A stretch of DNA of 64,000 bases from Aphrophora alni (GCA_963513935.1 OY740771.1:14537138-14601137); one strand, 5' to 3'; shown: positions 11,600 to 23,643, counted from the stretch's first letter. The notes: a model not told the origin generated them from the sequence alone. Numbers and translations: made by a program.

Positions 11600-12770
11600 A
11601 ATTACATAAATTTTCTCAGACACACATATATAGCCTAATTGGTGCAAAAACGTAACACGAACTTTTTCACATACATAACGTATTTAGTACAACTACTAAG
11701 ATTAAAATATGGTAGAAACTTCCTCGCTCAACCATACATAAAATAAAATGGGAAAACATTTGTACAAACTTTCTCACACATTCATACATTGTAAAACTTA
11801 TAATCAGTTTAAACTACTACCAATTGGTCTTATGCACACCCATTTTTTCGTTAAACGATTAATTTCGAACCTCCCCCCCCCAAAAAACATGATATATTTA
11901 TAGGTAATGCTGAGACATTGATACAAGCATAGCTATCGGATGCTCCCTCATATATGTACAGCTTCAAGGCCCATAAGGGCCAAGACATTGGAATCAATAA
12001 ATTTTTATTTTTTATTTGATCCAGGTACCATCATTATGAAACTCCAAAACACACATCTTTTATAACAAAAACGTTGCATGATATTTGTAAAACAATTACT
12101 CAACGGATGTAAGTTAAGCATGTTGATATGTAGAAACTACCGCCGTGGAATTGTGAAATCTTGAACCTTTCTAATTCTGTCCGCTCGAACTATTCTTCTT
12201 TTAAATAAGAAGTCGGAAAGACGTTCTGTCTAAGTTAAATGGCGTGAAGGGATTCATAACATGAAGGAAGTTTCTTTAGGATTCTGTATTTCTTATAAAC
12301 TAATGTTTCTTATAATGGAAGGTGGTTCTATTCTATTTCTTATAAAGAACCTCTAACGACTGCGTTTCTTCACGAAACAACGACATGCGAGACAATGCAT
12401 GTGTGTGCGTGCGCCTGTGTTAGCAAAATTGAGGATTTTAAGTTCAAATAACAGAACGTTACACAACTTTCCAAAATAGCTCACTTTGTACAGGTTTAAA
12501 ATCTGCATATAATAACGACTAAATTAGGTTTTTAAGATGAATAGTGCAAACGTTTTGCGCAAACCTTTTCAACCCCCCCCCCCATTCCCAAAACCAAATA
12601 AAAACTATCCAAAATTAATCGTAACCAATAATGTCATTTCGGTTCGTGTCAATAAAAAAAGTGAAAATTAATTATGGATATTAGTTGAAAAAAATATTCA
12701 AATCAGAGCCTTAACTTGCTTTGCCAATTAGACTTGAAAAATAATATTTGAATATTTGGTATTTTACACG
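11600..12770. other. Gene-free stretch with homopolymer C runs
   Basis: C runs occur at about 11873-11881 and 12572-12583. The text AAGGCCCATAAGGGCC at about 11968 is palindromic and precedes an A/T-rich tail. No gene seen. Confidence 0.5.
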
Positions 12771-12774
12771 GATT

Positions 12775-12870
12775 TGAGTCATTAGTTTTAACATTTTAAT
12801 AAAATTTCAACAAATCTCTATAACCGATTTTGAAAAGTTTTACATTTTAATTCACTCTTATATCCGATTT
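12775..12870 (+). repeat. Family G dispersed repeat, copy 1
   Basis: Resembles 13960-14070, 32480-32580 and 33950-34050. The shared pattern is GTCATTAGT...AAAATTTCAACAAAT...AACCGATTTTGAAA...CCGATTTTT. Confidence 0.55.
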
Positions 12871-12879
12871 TTTGTTTTT

Positions 12880-13610
12880 ATTTGACAGGAACTTTTTTCG
12901 AAAAGTGGTCATCAATAGGTTTTATGGGCTATAATGAAGCAAATTTGAGATGAATTCCAAGGAACAGTCACACTACCTCGTAGATGTTGGTTATAAATGA
13001 ATATTCAGTACCAATTAGAGATTCATCAAGCTACGTTCCATATCAATGGGTCTGTTAACAGACACAATTCACGCATAGAGGGATTCAAAAACCCACATAA
13101 AATATTTGAGAAAAGACACTACTCACCTAAAGTTAATGTTTGGTGTGGTGTGATAAAAAATCATCTGATATGACCTTTCTTCATTGGTGAAAAGACAATT
13201 AATGGAATTGTGTATTTCGATATGTTAATCAATTATTGTTTTCCTCAGCTGGATGAACTCGAAAACATTCAACAACTTCATTTCCAACAAAATGGCGCAC
13301 TTTAGTGCATTTGTCGCAGACACTTTGAATGAAAATTTTGGACATCGATGGATGGCCGGCTAGGACGCTGACCTCCAAGGAGTCCAGACCTGACAGCTTG
13401 CGATTTCTTCTTGTGGGGGTACATCAAAAATATTGTTTATCGAGAAAAAATTCGTGACCTAAATCACTTAAGGAACAGGATTAATGAAGCAATGACAGCT
13501 GTTAACAAATACATATAAACTAATGTTTGGGCAGAACTTGATTATCGATTGGACATTTGCCGAGCGATTAATGGCGCAAGTATCGAAATTTATTAGTTTT
13601 GTAAAAAAAA
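12880..13610 (+). pseudogene. IS630/Tc1/mariner-superfamily transposase, degenerate
   Basis: Translating across frames recovers the C-terminal half of a DDE_3-type transposase. In order it shows NPHKIFEKRHYSPKVNVWCGV-like text near 13090-13155 (SPKVNVWCGV is clear), then FFIGEKTINGIVYFDML (13178-13228), LHFQQNGA near 13278, FGHRWMAG near 13340, RSPDLTACDFFLWGYIKN (about 13375-13435), then REKIRDLNHLRNRINEA and finally VWAELDYRLDICRAINGA. Families of this type cleave and join transposon ends with a DDE/DDD triad. Here the second acidic residue, normally in QQDGAP, is N, and the frame is broken by shifts and stops, so it cannot be active. No terminal inverted repeats were recognised. Confidence 0.9.
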
Positions 13611-13959
13611 AAACTGTTTCAGACGACGACTTAGATAAATAAACAACATGAGCTGTAAGTAAGTTGCAATAGTCCAAACTTGCACCCGTTGAATCTTAGT
13701 AGGATCTACAACCTTTTCTCATGTAGTGTTTGGTTAAATCCCGCTCTATTTTTTATGCAAATTAGGTTTACTAACACCCAGATATTTAGGCACATTGCTC
13801 ACTTACAGCCTTTATATATTTACTGTACTCTTGTCGTAAACGCGGCACCGTAAATCATACATTATCGAATCGAAAATACAGTAGGCCTAACATCTGTCAA
13901 AGATTATTTTATTTTTATACCAATTATATATGAACTTGAAAAGTAACTGTTTGTTAAAT

Positions 13960-14070
13960 TTGATAGCGTGTTTAGGTCATTAGTGTTGACATTTATTAAA
14001 ATTTTAACGAAATCGGTAAAGCCAATTTTGAAATTTGAACGTCTCTTATAATAACCTTAAAGCCGATTAT
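13960..14070 (+). repeat. Family G dispersed repeat, copy 2
   Basis: Same pattern and orientation as 12775-12870, so the two copies bracket the dead transposase. This may be coincidence since the family is dispersed. Confidence 0.55.
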
Positions 14071-14079
14071 TTGCATAAT

Positions 14080-14760
14080 TGGCTGTACTTGATCAAACCG
14101 TAATTTGTGTTTTATTTCCTTAAGGCAGCCATACACAAATTTTGAGTTATATAAAAATGGGAAATAAACATCCCCAGATATGGCCAAAATATGCTCACAT
14201 ATCAAATTTTAATAAAATCTATCCACATATTCAGTTTGTAGCGACTGACAAACTGCATTAAAACAATTTTTGGGGTTATCGTGGACCTCAAAAATAATAT
14301 ACTCCCAAAATCATCACCGTAAAATTGTTAATCCATTACATAACTTTTGTCGTAAAATTAAAAAACGTGACCTCCTTACAGACACGTTAAATGTATCCGT
14401 GGACATCGGTAAAGACTGTCATCATAAATTTATTGTTAAAGAATTTTATGACAAAATCCATTTCAAAATCGGAATCTTTTGTGTTCACGCTACGGTTAAA
14501 TTGTGTTAATTTATAATGATTCTCGTTCAATATTACAACAACGAAATTAGTTTTTTTCTTTAATACCCTGAGAATTTGAACGCTTTAATATTGTTATAGG
14601 TGCTGAAACATGTTTCCTTTGTATTATACATCATAGGAGACAAAACTAAAACAATTTTGTAAGTATACAAATCTGTAGAACATGCAAAAATAGGTTGGAA
14701 AATAAATTACACTACTTAGAATCTTCTCTAGAAACAATTTTTGTGAAACTTTAATAATTA
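14080..14760. other. Gene-free stretch
   Basis: A 79-codon open frame at 14270-14509 is not supported by any motif. Otherwise AT-rich with nothing recognised. Confidence 0.45.
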
Positions 14761-14774
14761 ATTATTCAATTCCC

Positions 14775-15015
14775 CCTTCTTGTAGTTTAAAGGCGAAAAA
14801 CCTCTTAGTGATCATCACCTTATAAAAAAAGAAGATGAAAACATAAAACAAATATACATAGTCCTCGAATACTCTAAGAGCGTCAAGGTCGGATCAAGAG
14901 AGACCTGATTGAAAAAGAAAGGATCTAACCCAAGGTTGTATAAAAAAAGTGTAAATCCAGCAAGGCTCTCTCAGAATTGTCAATCCCGAACTCACTATAG
15001 TGAGGCCCTGAGGAT
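14775..15015 (+). repeat. Family A dispersed repeat, copy 2 (near full length)
   Basis: Shows both ends: head GTTTAAAGGCGAAAAACCTC and tail CTCACTATAGTGAGGCCCTG. Internal landmarks are ATCATCACCTTATAAAA, CTCGAATACTCTAAGAGCG, GATCTAACCCAAGG and GTAAATCCAGCAAGG. It is about 240 bp and defines the family limits together with 63485-63740. Confidence 0.9.
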
Positions 15016-15084
15016 ATGGATGAGTCACACCTGCTAACAATCCGTAGGGTGACGTCACACGCTCACAACTTATCTTTTTCAAGA

Positions 15085-15128
15085 TTATCCGGATTAAGCG
15101 ACGTCCGGATTAAAGAGGTTCTACTATC
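15085..15128 (-). mobile_element. pogo/Tigger-like terminal sequence fragment
   Basis: On the minus strand the text reads GTAGAACCTCTTTAATCCGG followed by a second AATCCGGA. This pattern is characteristic of pogo/Tigger-type termini (Tc1/mariner superfamily, TA target). Only one end is recognised and no coding part follows, so this is a fragment at best. Confidence 0.45.
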
Positions 15129-15479
15129 TTGTTAAACCTATTTGTTTTAATCGATCGCTCTACGTGATAGATGCATTATTCATAGACGAAGACGTAACCA
15201 TAACCCAGAGATCCGTAGATTGTAACCACGTTCTACTACCAGCTGCGGTGAATTTCGGTAAGAGATGAAATCGTAAAAAACTAAACGAAGCAAACATTAT
15301 AAAAGTTGCTCAGATAAATGTCAACACATTAAGAAATACCGGGTATAGCGTAGAGGAAAGACCACTGCTTTTCAAGGAAGCCACATCGAACATATGTCTT
15401 AACAACACTAACGAGTATGGATTTAGTTTAAATTTAACTGTTTTATTCAATTAAAGTTTTAACTTACTTTTAAAAGACT

Positions 15480-15960
15480 CGTATCCGTATTGAGGTCCAA
15501 TGAGTTCAAAAATTGGTCCGTTTGCCATCTGTACGCTTTATAGCCCAAACGCCTGGACCGATTTAAATCAAATTTTGTATAGGGGTATATTTTTGTTAAC
15601 TCGTATCTCAATTTTTTTTCCTATAACTTAAAATTTGGAAAATTTGTTAAAATACACATAAAACTAAGATTTAATCAAAATCCGCTCTGACAATTTTGAT
15701 TAAATTTTCTTCATCTGTAGCCTCAAAGAATATAAAAAACATATAGGTAGCCACTATCCAAAAAGTTTGGCTTTTGAGTTATCGGTTAAAAACCCCAAAA
15801 TTGGCTTTTAATTATGTAATATCTCAAAATCGTTTATACTGATTTCTACAAATTTTAGTGAAACCTGTGTCACAGCTTTAAAACTAGTACGGTTTAGAAA
15901 TAGTTGAAAACAACAAATATGGACCTTAACCCTAACTATTAAAATCTCAATTTTAATCAA
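15480..15960 (+). repeat. Family F diffuse dispersed repeat
   Basis: The pattern CTGGACCGATTTAAATCAAA, TTTTGTATAGG, then AAAACCCCAAAATTGG and AATCAAATAA resembles 56935-57310 and 58400-58700 but is strongly diverged. Confidence 0.4.
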
Positions 15961-16647
15961 ATAAAATTTATTTATTCAGGTTTATTGTATAGGCCCTAAA
16001 TCAAGCGTAGTCTCTCTTTACAAATATAGTTTTCAGAGAAGATATCCAAATTTCATTTTCAGTTTTTGACCGACAACTTCCGAACTGACATTTTTGATGA
16101 CGTATAGTTTTGGCTGTTTTTCATTTGATTTGAGGATGAGAGAGACAAGAAGTTTGTGCACTATGCACAGTTCGATACATAAATCTCTAAAAAGTCCTTT
16201 ACAAGCCCTCAATTACTTTTTCCAAAACATGTATATTTTTGTTTCAATGTATTTATTTTTAAATATTTTTATTTCAGTCAAACAAGTCAAATTTTTTTTT
16301 CGCAAATGTAAAAGAACATCATATTATTTCAAATTTGTAATAAAACAACAAATTTGAAATAGTTATAAAGTTCAAAGAATGTAATTGGTTGCTGTAATTG
16401 GCGTGCACGCCAGGTTGCTGTATGTGAAGTGGGAGAGTCACAACACAGTACTTCTGTGAAATGTTGCCGCCATATTTGCATAGTTATTTCTGTAGGAATG
16501 ATTTATATCGTAATAAAGTATTGCTTATGTTATTTGTACATTGGAGACAAAAAATGTCATATCTAACAAGATTATACTAAATAAAAATATAAAATAAAAA
16601 TATAAAATAAATTACATTTCTGTTTATTTTTCAAAAGTGTTATTTTA

Positions 16648-16915
16648 TTGTTTTAAGGCGAAAACTTCTCGGTCATCATCGTCTTCTAAAATAATAAATA
16701 AAGTAGAAATAAAATAAAATGCAGAAAATAACATAAATAAAGACTACTAGCCCTTAAATACTCTAATGGCGTCATGGTCAGAAAAACACCGAAACATGGT
16801 CAAGAGAGATCTGATAAGTAAGTTAAAGAAAGATATCTAACCCAAGACTAATGGATAAAAGCTGTAAGTCCAGAGACTCTCAGTATCGCCACCCTTACTC
16901 GCTACAGTAGAGCAA
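16648..16915 (+). repeat. Family A dispersed repeat, copy 3
   Basis: Head TGTTTTAAGGCGAAAACTTC and GGTCATCATCGTCTTCTAAA; middle CCCTTAAATACTCTAATGGC, GGTCAAGAGAGATCTGATA and CTAACCCAAGACTA; tail CCCTTACTCGCTACAGT. About 265 bp. Confidence 0.88.
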
Positions 16916-17034
16916 GCTATCTCTTTAGTATGTTCCAATTTACTTGCGACTTTTAAAATCCTCTTTTCTCTCAATAGATATTCGCTAAATACAGAAACCG
17001 TTTTGTGTTTATGAAAATATATTTTCCTTTCAAT

Positions 17035-17215
17035 ATACAGAGTGTTCCAAAAGTTTGGGACGCCTCCTGTATTTTTTTCTAATAGGAAAATTAAAATGTA
17101 GGGACGTCTTTGGATAAATAGGGCTTTAAAAAAATTTCCCCAACCCCCAGTGTGAAACGTCATTCGTTGTTGCGGTCTTTGCTTTTCAAGGGTTGCCACG
17201 CTCTCTAAAAAATTC
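17035..17215. repeat. Insect-type 'CAGGGTGTTCC' dispersed repeat
   Basis: Starts ATACAGAGTGTTCCAAAAGT and TTGGGACGCCTCCTGTA. A 120-codon frame on the minus strand (16837-17199) runs through this repeat and family A copy 3, so it is a repeat shadow and not a gene. The same ACAGGGTGTT-type start is seen at the ends of the two fold-back elements (22.1 and 53.1 kb). Confidence 0.55.
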
Positions 17216-17219
17216 TTAA

Positions 17220-18566
17220 AATTGTTGCACTATTCTGATAACTATCGACTTTGATATCGGATTTCATTTTGAAAAGAGATATTATTTGAAATCATTTAAG
17301 CATTATTTTACCGTTTGCAAAACATTTGAGTATAAAATCAATATCATTATAAAATTGGATGATAATTCATTAAATATCAGCTGTTAATATATAAAAGCAG
17401 ACTACATCTATCATCTTTAGTACTTCAACAAAAATTAACCTAACATTTTATATAGTGACCTGCTATATGGAAACAATTTATATAAATAGCGATCGATTTT
17501 TTTTCCGGATTAAATAGCTGATATATTTCTGAGAATGACATAGTTGAGAAGTAGTAAAGTTTGGTTAAGATACATTGAAGTTGTAATTGATAGTATAAAA
17601 ACCTGCGATTTAAAAAATGTTTTAGGTTCACTATTGTTTGTAATTAATTTTTAGCTTTTGATCCATATTTTTAGTTGTTGTTTGTTTGTGTATGAAAAAT
17701 GTATTAACTAAACTTTATTTCTTAAAAAAATAAAATTTGGTGGAAATGTATTCCTTAACGCAATGGGGTTTCAAATATATTTTCATTATTGTTAACTCAG
17801 TAGTTTCTTTAAAATCAATCATATTTTCGGCATTTCCCCCCTTAATTTCGTATTTTCAATTTTTGACAAAATATGTTACGTATAATAAAAAAATTCCTAC
17901 GATTAAATAAACTAGAAACTCTTGAGTTTTGTTTTGTTGATTTTCAACGTAATAATAATAAAGCTCGTTTGTCCAATAAAATTTTTGAACATTGATTGGC
18001 AAAATAACTTTTCAGATTAACTATTTAAAAACTTCAGTTGTACAGATAAATAAGAAAAAAAGAAAATATTTTAAGTAGATTTGTAAAATTATTTTTTCTT
18101 AAAGTGTAAACAATATTAAAAACTCATTTGATTAACTAAAATGAGAGAAAGTTTTCTAGATTCCTTCGTTTTCTGACCTTGACATCAATATATGTAGGTA
18201 ATCAATGTGTATAAAATAGGTTATGATAGGATCTATAATGGAACTTCCAAAATTCCTGCCCATTTTCAATTTTATTAATCGATTTATAAGGTTTTATTGA
18301 ATATTTAAGTTTTTCTACGTCTGTCTGATAATTCGAAATTGGATCGAAACTGTTCGACAAAAAAATTACCATACATTTTTTATGTGGCATACACAATGTG
18401 ACTTATGTGAGGAAAATATTATAAACTGTACTAGTTTTTAAAAATATAATAAACTGTGTAATAATATTGCACAAACTTTCTCACTCACCTATACTCAAAT
18501 CAAATACACAAAACTAATAGTTATCAAAAATCTCAGTTTGGAAGTTCACAAAATTTTCATACATTT

Positions 18567-18568
<2 letters not shown>
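17220..18568. other. Gene-free AT-rich stretch
   Basis: Nothing recognised beyond simple AT-rich sequence. Short open frames lack motifs. Confidence 0.5.

Positions 18569-18570
<2 letters not shown>

Positions 18571-18630
<60 letters not shown>
18571..18630. repeat. (TA)n microsatellite
   Basis: About 30 TA units, nearly pure. Confidence 0.98.
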
Positions 18631-18632
<2 letters not shown>

Positions 18633-20214
18633 ATACATTTTGCTCTATAGGTTACAAATGTAATCTGATTTCACTTAATCTCTACAGTTAGGTTCGTTTT
18701 AATATAAATTCGTTTAAAAAAAAAGTTTCGAAATTTCAAAATGAACGGAAGTTTATATTTCAAAAACTGTTCTTTTATAACAATTTCTCACCTAAATACA
18801 ACCTACTACAGTAACTTATTTTCTATAATAATAAATAAAATTATTATTATTAAAATCAAAATTGATAAAAAAAAAGAATGAAAGTTACAACAAGTGTCAA
18901 CTGAATTTATGATTTCAAATTAACGGACGACTAAAACGGATTGTCCGTAATGTCTTTTAATATAGGCTCTACAAGACTCTGTAATAACGAATTTGTCCAT
19001 CTAATGGACTGTGTAATATGGTGAGCAGGTGGAAAAAAATATTTTTTTTATTATGTAACTATTTTTTTCATAATGAAATGATTTTTGGAGTTTCCATGTT
19101 TATTTCATATTTAATTAAATATTCTAGTTTTGATCTACACTGTTTAAACGAAATAAAATTTTAAGTCTATTGCAAATATTTCTATGATAAAAACTATTAT
19201 AAATAATTGTATTTACTCGAATATTAATCTCAATATAAAGTTCGTCTATTTTTAAATTAAAATGATTTGCTTATAAAATTCACAAAATAAATATTCTGCA
19301 AATCCAAACTGTAAACCGTGTCGACCTAGTATTAAAGTTAGAGATTGTTCACATTAAGCTTCCTAGAAAACATAATATTTTCAATTTTTTAGACAATATT
19401 TATTATAAACACATTATGAGTTAATTTCAATAATGTTTAGGTAGCTTATAAAATATTTATTTATTTTTTTTTTAATTCTGAAAGAGCTTTTGGTTATATA
19501 TTTTTTTGACTCTTTTCAGTTGTATTTTAATGTTAAAAATTCAGGATACGCCCTTTTAATACTCAAAGGGGAAATAATATTTATCCCAGTAGTTGATCAC
19601 GTTAGGTTTTCTCGGAAATTGAATATGTTTTTATTTGAGAGATTTCTTTCAAAAACTATTTTATGATTGAGTTCAAATTTTTACACGATATTTATTATAA
19701 AGTAATACACATGCTGAGTTATTTATAGTACAATTCAATAATGTAGTTTGAAAAAAAAAATACGTCAGTGTTTTAAAATCTGAAAGAGCTTTTGTTTTGT
19801 TTTTTTTCTTCTTTTTTCTTTTATATCTTTTTATCAGTGTTTATCACATTAGGTTTTCTTGTATATTGAATATATTCATTTAGGGAACGTTTTTTCATAA
19901 ACTATTTTATCATTGAGTTCATATTTTACTCAATGTTTGTTATAAACTAATAATCGTGCTGAGCTATATTTTTATGAAATTCAAAAACGTTTAAGTACTT
20001 TCAAAAAATATTTATTTCCAAGTTTTCATTTCTAAAAGAGCTTATGATATTGTTTTTCCTTTTACCCTTTACAGTTGTATTTTAAACTTTAAAAAATCAG
20101 GATAATTTTTTTTTTCAGTATTCAAGGGAAAAAATAACGCCTGCACAGTGTTTGTTTTCATTAGGTTTTCTGGAAAGTTGAATATTACGTTATTTATTGG
20201 ACTTTCAGAAACTA

Positions 20215-20427
20215 CGGTATAACAAACACACATAACAAGGTCGTCTTCTTCAGTGATACACGAGCTACACTAATCAAACCATAACCTGTAGCTCGTGTAT
20301 CACAGAAGAGGACGACCTTGTCGTTGAAACGCGTCTGATACTTAGGCGTATTTTTGTGAGAATTGTGTTTTGTGTTTATGTTATACTGTATAATTTTTCT
20401 CATAAGTCAAGCTCAACATTTAATATA
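20215..20427 (+). mobile_element. Family B element, copy 2, with 12-bp target duplication
   Basis: The insertion is bracketed by TTTCAGAAACTA on both sides (20203-20214, 20428-20439). Inside, an inverted copy (about 20241-20275) of the tail precedes the direct copy. The direct copy runs GTAGCTCGTGTATCAC, GACGACCTTGTCGTTGAAAC, GCGTCTGATACTTAGGCG, GAGAATTGTGTTTTGTG and ends CTCAACATTTAATATA. A 12-bp duplication indicates target-primed retrotransposition. The inverted part is internally deleted relative to the direct one. The 63-codon minus-strand frame here is a shadow. Confidence 0.88.
20297..20341 (+). ncRNA. Hammerhead-like motif, family B copy 2
   Basis: Stem I candidate GTATCA (20297-20302) pairs perfectly with TGATAC (20336-20341). 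The core reads CAGAAGA (one base off CTGANGA), followed by a stem-loop, GAAAC (20326-20330) and GCGTC with a GTC triplet. The core change probably inactivates this copy. The better stem I, compared with copy 1, supports the motif as a family feature. Confidence 0.4.
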
Positions 20428-21884
20428 TTTCAGAAACTAGTTTAGAATTGAGTTAAATGTTTACACAATATTTATTATAAACTAATACACATAATGATTT
20501 AATTTGTTTCCAATTCTGAAAGAGCTTGTGGTTTTGTTTTCTTTTGTCTCCTTTCATCAGTGTTTGTTACATTAAGTTTTCTTGCAAATTGCATATTTTG
20601 TCATTGAGTTCAAAATGTACACAATATTTATTATAAGCTATGTGCTGTACACTATTCCACATGCTGAATTATTTCCAATAACATCCTATAATTTTTTTAG
20701 GTGCCTTAAAACAAAATATTTATGTCAGTGTATTAAATTCTGTAAGAGCGTATGGTATTTTTATTTGAATTTCTTTCAGTTGTATTTTAACTTTAAAAAA
20801 TCAGCCCAAATGTTAATAATTCTCAGAGTATAAAATTAAAGAATTTAAGCCAGTGATTCTTCACATTACGTTTTGCGTTGAATATTATGTCATTGAAGGG
20901 ACTGTTTTCAGAACTACTTACAAGATTAAGTTGAAATTTGTACAAAATATTTACTTTCACACATGTTGAATTAATTTCAATAAAATCCAATAATGTTTAG
21001 GTAGTTTAAAATATTTTATGTCAGTGTTTTAAATTCTGAAAGAGCTTATGGTTTCTTTCTGTTGTCTCACAATAATTATTATGAACTAATACACCTGTTG
21101 AGTTAATTTCTATAAAATTCAAAAATGTTTAGGTAATTTTTGAAAAAAATTCCTAAAATAGTTTTTTTGTACTTTTTTAGTCCGTAATTTACTGTAATAT
21201 TAAAAACTTCAGGACAAGTCTTGCTAATAATTATGGAACGTAATTATCCAAAAGTTTTTGGGGTGGAAGGGGGGAATTATAAAAAGCGATTTTTGAAAAA
21301 ATTGGATATTTGTAATTGGTACACTTAAATATTGAATGATCAAAACAAAAAAAAATGGAAATTCTCCATAGATATAAAGCTAAAATATCCTACATACCAG
21401 ATCAAATCTAACATACGGACCCAAATTTTAACCTATTCTTACGCACGCACAACATCACGATTATCTCTCCAAACTGATTTTTATTTTCGTAACAATTCAA
21501 AATTGTAAAATCCATATAACGAACTTTCTGAAAATAATCAGACATACCAATTTTTATAACATGTGAAGCTCAGTAACCCAAAACAGCGTAAATATGCCAA
21601 AACATTATGGTCAGAAATCGTTAGAGTAATATGAATAAACCTTGTCTGTGATATTAGAAATACGATTTCACAGGAACATTATATAAATGTATTGGTTTAT
21701 GGTCATAAATTGAAACATATTTTTGAATATATGTACTTGTGAGAAAATACCTTTACAGTTTATGTTATTTATCACTTTTTTAAAAAAAATTTTAAACGTT
21801 TTGAAAAAAATCAGATTTTTTTAAATACTGTGGATTCTTTAAATTACCTCATATGACCAGCAACCATTTAGAAATCGTGAACAT

Positions 21885-22075
21885 GGATAAAATGCATGGT
21901 GTATTATAGGAAATCCGTCTTCCCTAATACACAAAACAAGTTAATAGGGACCATCGTGGTACTTACCCAGCCCTATCATACAATTTATTACCAGGAGATT
22001 TCTCTATATACACAGTTGTTACAGAGATTTTCTGAACCTTATATTTGTCCCACACAAAACTAATTTCTTGAAGTT
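21885..22075 (-). repeat. Family C dispersed repeat, copy 1, distal part
   Basis: The text ACCATCGTGGTACTTACCCA and CACAGTTGTTACAGAGA matches, reversed, GGCTGGGTAAGTACCATGAT at about 49780 and GTGTAACAACTGTTTC at about 62135. It continues the copy at 23058-23470, from which it is separated by a fold-back element. Confidence 0.65.
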
Positions 22076-22077
22076 TA

Positions 22078-23045
22078 TACAGGATGTTTCTGTAATGTGT
22101 GGAGATAATTCAGCGACAGATTATACAGATCAAAATAGAGAAAACAGTTCCTATAAACGTAAGATTCTAAACGCTTCTCTTAACAGCAATCACCCATTTT
22201 TTTATTTTTTTATTAAATAATGTATACCACTAGAACAGTTTAACCGTTTGAGTTGAAACTTTGCATCAATGTAAAGACCTAGTTAAAAAAATAAAATAAA
22301 CTTGTTTCAATAATCCAATTCAAAATGGCTGCCATTTAAACAGTTTTAATGAATATAACTCAAAAACAGTAATTGTTTATAAAAATCGTCGAGGAATTTT
22401 GTTTGTTTGCCCGTTTAATTTTCTATGAACGGCATGACTTTCAAAACTATCGAACAAACGATAACACTAAAACAGCGTCGATTAATTTGATGAATTTCAA
22501 CATATCAGTGCTAAATTTCATTAAAATTTCGTTAAATTCACAACAATGTATAACAATCAGCTGATTCTTCTTGTGTTTAAATGTGGTATTTAGATTAATG
22601 GTCATATGATACAGCCTACCGCTCTCAGCAACGCACCCTAATAGACGCTGTTTCACTGTTACCCTTTATTCGATAGTTGCTCAGTTTTAACATTTGATAG
22701 GAAATTTAAACAGCTACAAAAATTTACTCCTAACGTTTTTATAAAAATTTACAATTTTTAGGTTATTTTTATTTCAAAAATTTTAATAACCGCCATTTTC
22801 AAACGGTTTATTGTAACAAGTTGATTTTTTTTTTTTTTAAACTAGGTCTTTATATTGATAAGTACCGTGCTAAATTTCAACTCAATCTGTGAAGCTGTTC
22901 TAGAAATATAAATTATTTAATAAAAACAAAATGCTGGATAACACTTAAAAAAAATCGGACAAATATTTGCAGGAACTTTTTTCTTTATTTTGACCCGTAT
23001 TAACCACCCCTGAATTATCTCCACGTAATACACAAACACTGTGTA
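22078..23045. mobile_element. Long fold-back element, about 970 bp
   Basis: The left arm (from ACAGGATGTTTCTGTAATG at 22080, through GGAGATAATTCAGCGACAG, AAAGACCTAGTT and AATGGCTGCC) is matched in reverse by the right arm. The right arm runs AACCGCCATTTT, AAACTAGGTCTTTA, CTGAATTATCTCCAC and ends ACACAAACACTGTGTAT. The arms are about 400 bp and clearly diverged. Short open frames inside (22373-22656) have no motif. It sits inside a family C copy, so it is the younger of the two. Confidence 0.8.
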
Positions 23046-23057
23046 TATTGTTGTCTC

Positions 23058-23470
23058 CATTCGCTTCGCTACACCCTAGCGGACCTAGTAGTTTTACATA
23101 TTTAAAGATATATTTATATTTTGAAAAGTCATCACTCGATTCCCTCGAGTATCTAATCTCTGACGGGCCTCAAATCTGTGCTTTGTGAAATAACCTCCAC
23201 TCGTTACTCTTGTATCTATAACTCGTCCCTACCGAGTATAGAATTATAGGAATATCATATTTTTTTGTGAGATCAGATTTGGAAATTACATTTTTGACAA
23301 GAGCTTCGCAGAAATTCGGGGTTGGTAGCATTACATCTAGAATTGAAATCTGGTAATTTGAATCTAGTTTGGTATGTTATAAAATGAATAACACACGAGA
23401 TATGAACAAAAAAGTTAAGGGTGACCGCCATTTTGACGTTTTAAATTTAATTTTTCCGATTTTCAATACA
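23058..23470 (-). repeat. Family C dispersed repeat, copy 1, proximal part
   Basis: Landmarks are CATTCGCTTCGCTACACC, TCTGACGGGCCTCAAATC, GAGATCAGATTTGGAAATTA, GGGGTTGGTAGCATTACATC and AACACACGAGATATGAAC. The distal part lies beyond the inserted fold-back element. Confidence 0.8.
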
Positions 23471-23538
23471 ACACAGTAGTCTCCTGTACCAAATTTCTAT
23501 CTTATTTTTTGTGTCAGTTATCGTTCTTACAAAGTCAA

Positions 23539-23643
23539 CTTCGACGACAAACCGACGACAACCCGACGACAAACCGACGACAACCCGACGACAAACCGAC
23601 GACAAACCGACGACAAACCGACAACAAACCGACGACACGACGA
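23539..23643. repeat. Minisatellite, 11-bp unit, about 9-10 copies
   Basis: Tandem CGACGACAAAC / CGACGACAACC units. The 63-codon minus-strand frame with repeated CRRFVVGLSS is simply this repeat read through. Confidence 0.95.

Larger units (their letters stand above)
19385..21180 (+). repeat. Diverged tandem array, unit about 240-330 bp, 6-7 copies
   Basis: Recurring landmarks in the same order are ACAATATTTATTATAAACTA, ACATGCTGAGTTA, CAATAATGTTTAGGTA, ATTCTGAAAGAGCTT, TTTCAGTTGTATTTTAA, AAAAAATCAGGATA, ACATTAGGTTTTCT and GAGTTCAAATTTTTAC. The first landmark recurs near 19393, 19683, 19925, 20456, 20612, 20945 and (partial) 21073. One unit is interrupted by the family B insertion at 20215-20427. 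Confidence 0.85.

Noticed and set aside
16837..17199. 120-codon minus-strand frame
   Set aside because: Spans family A copy 3 and a CAGGGTGTTCC-type repeat; a shadow.
23447..23638. Minus-strand frame with repeated VVGLSSVCRR
   Set aside because: Translation of the 11-bp CGACGACAAAC minisatellite.
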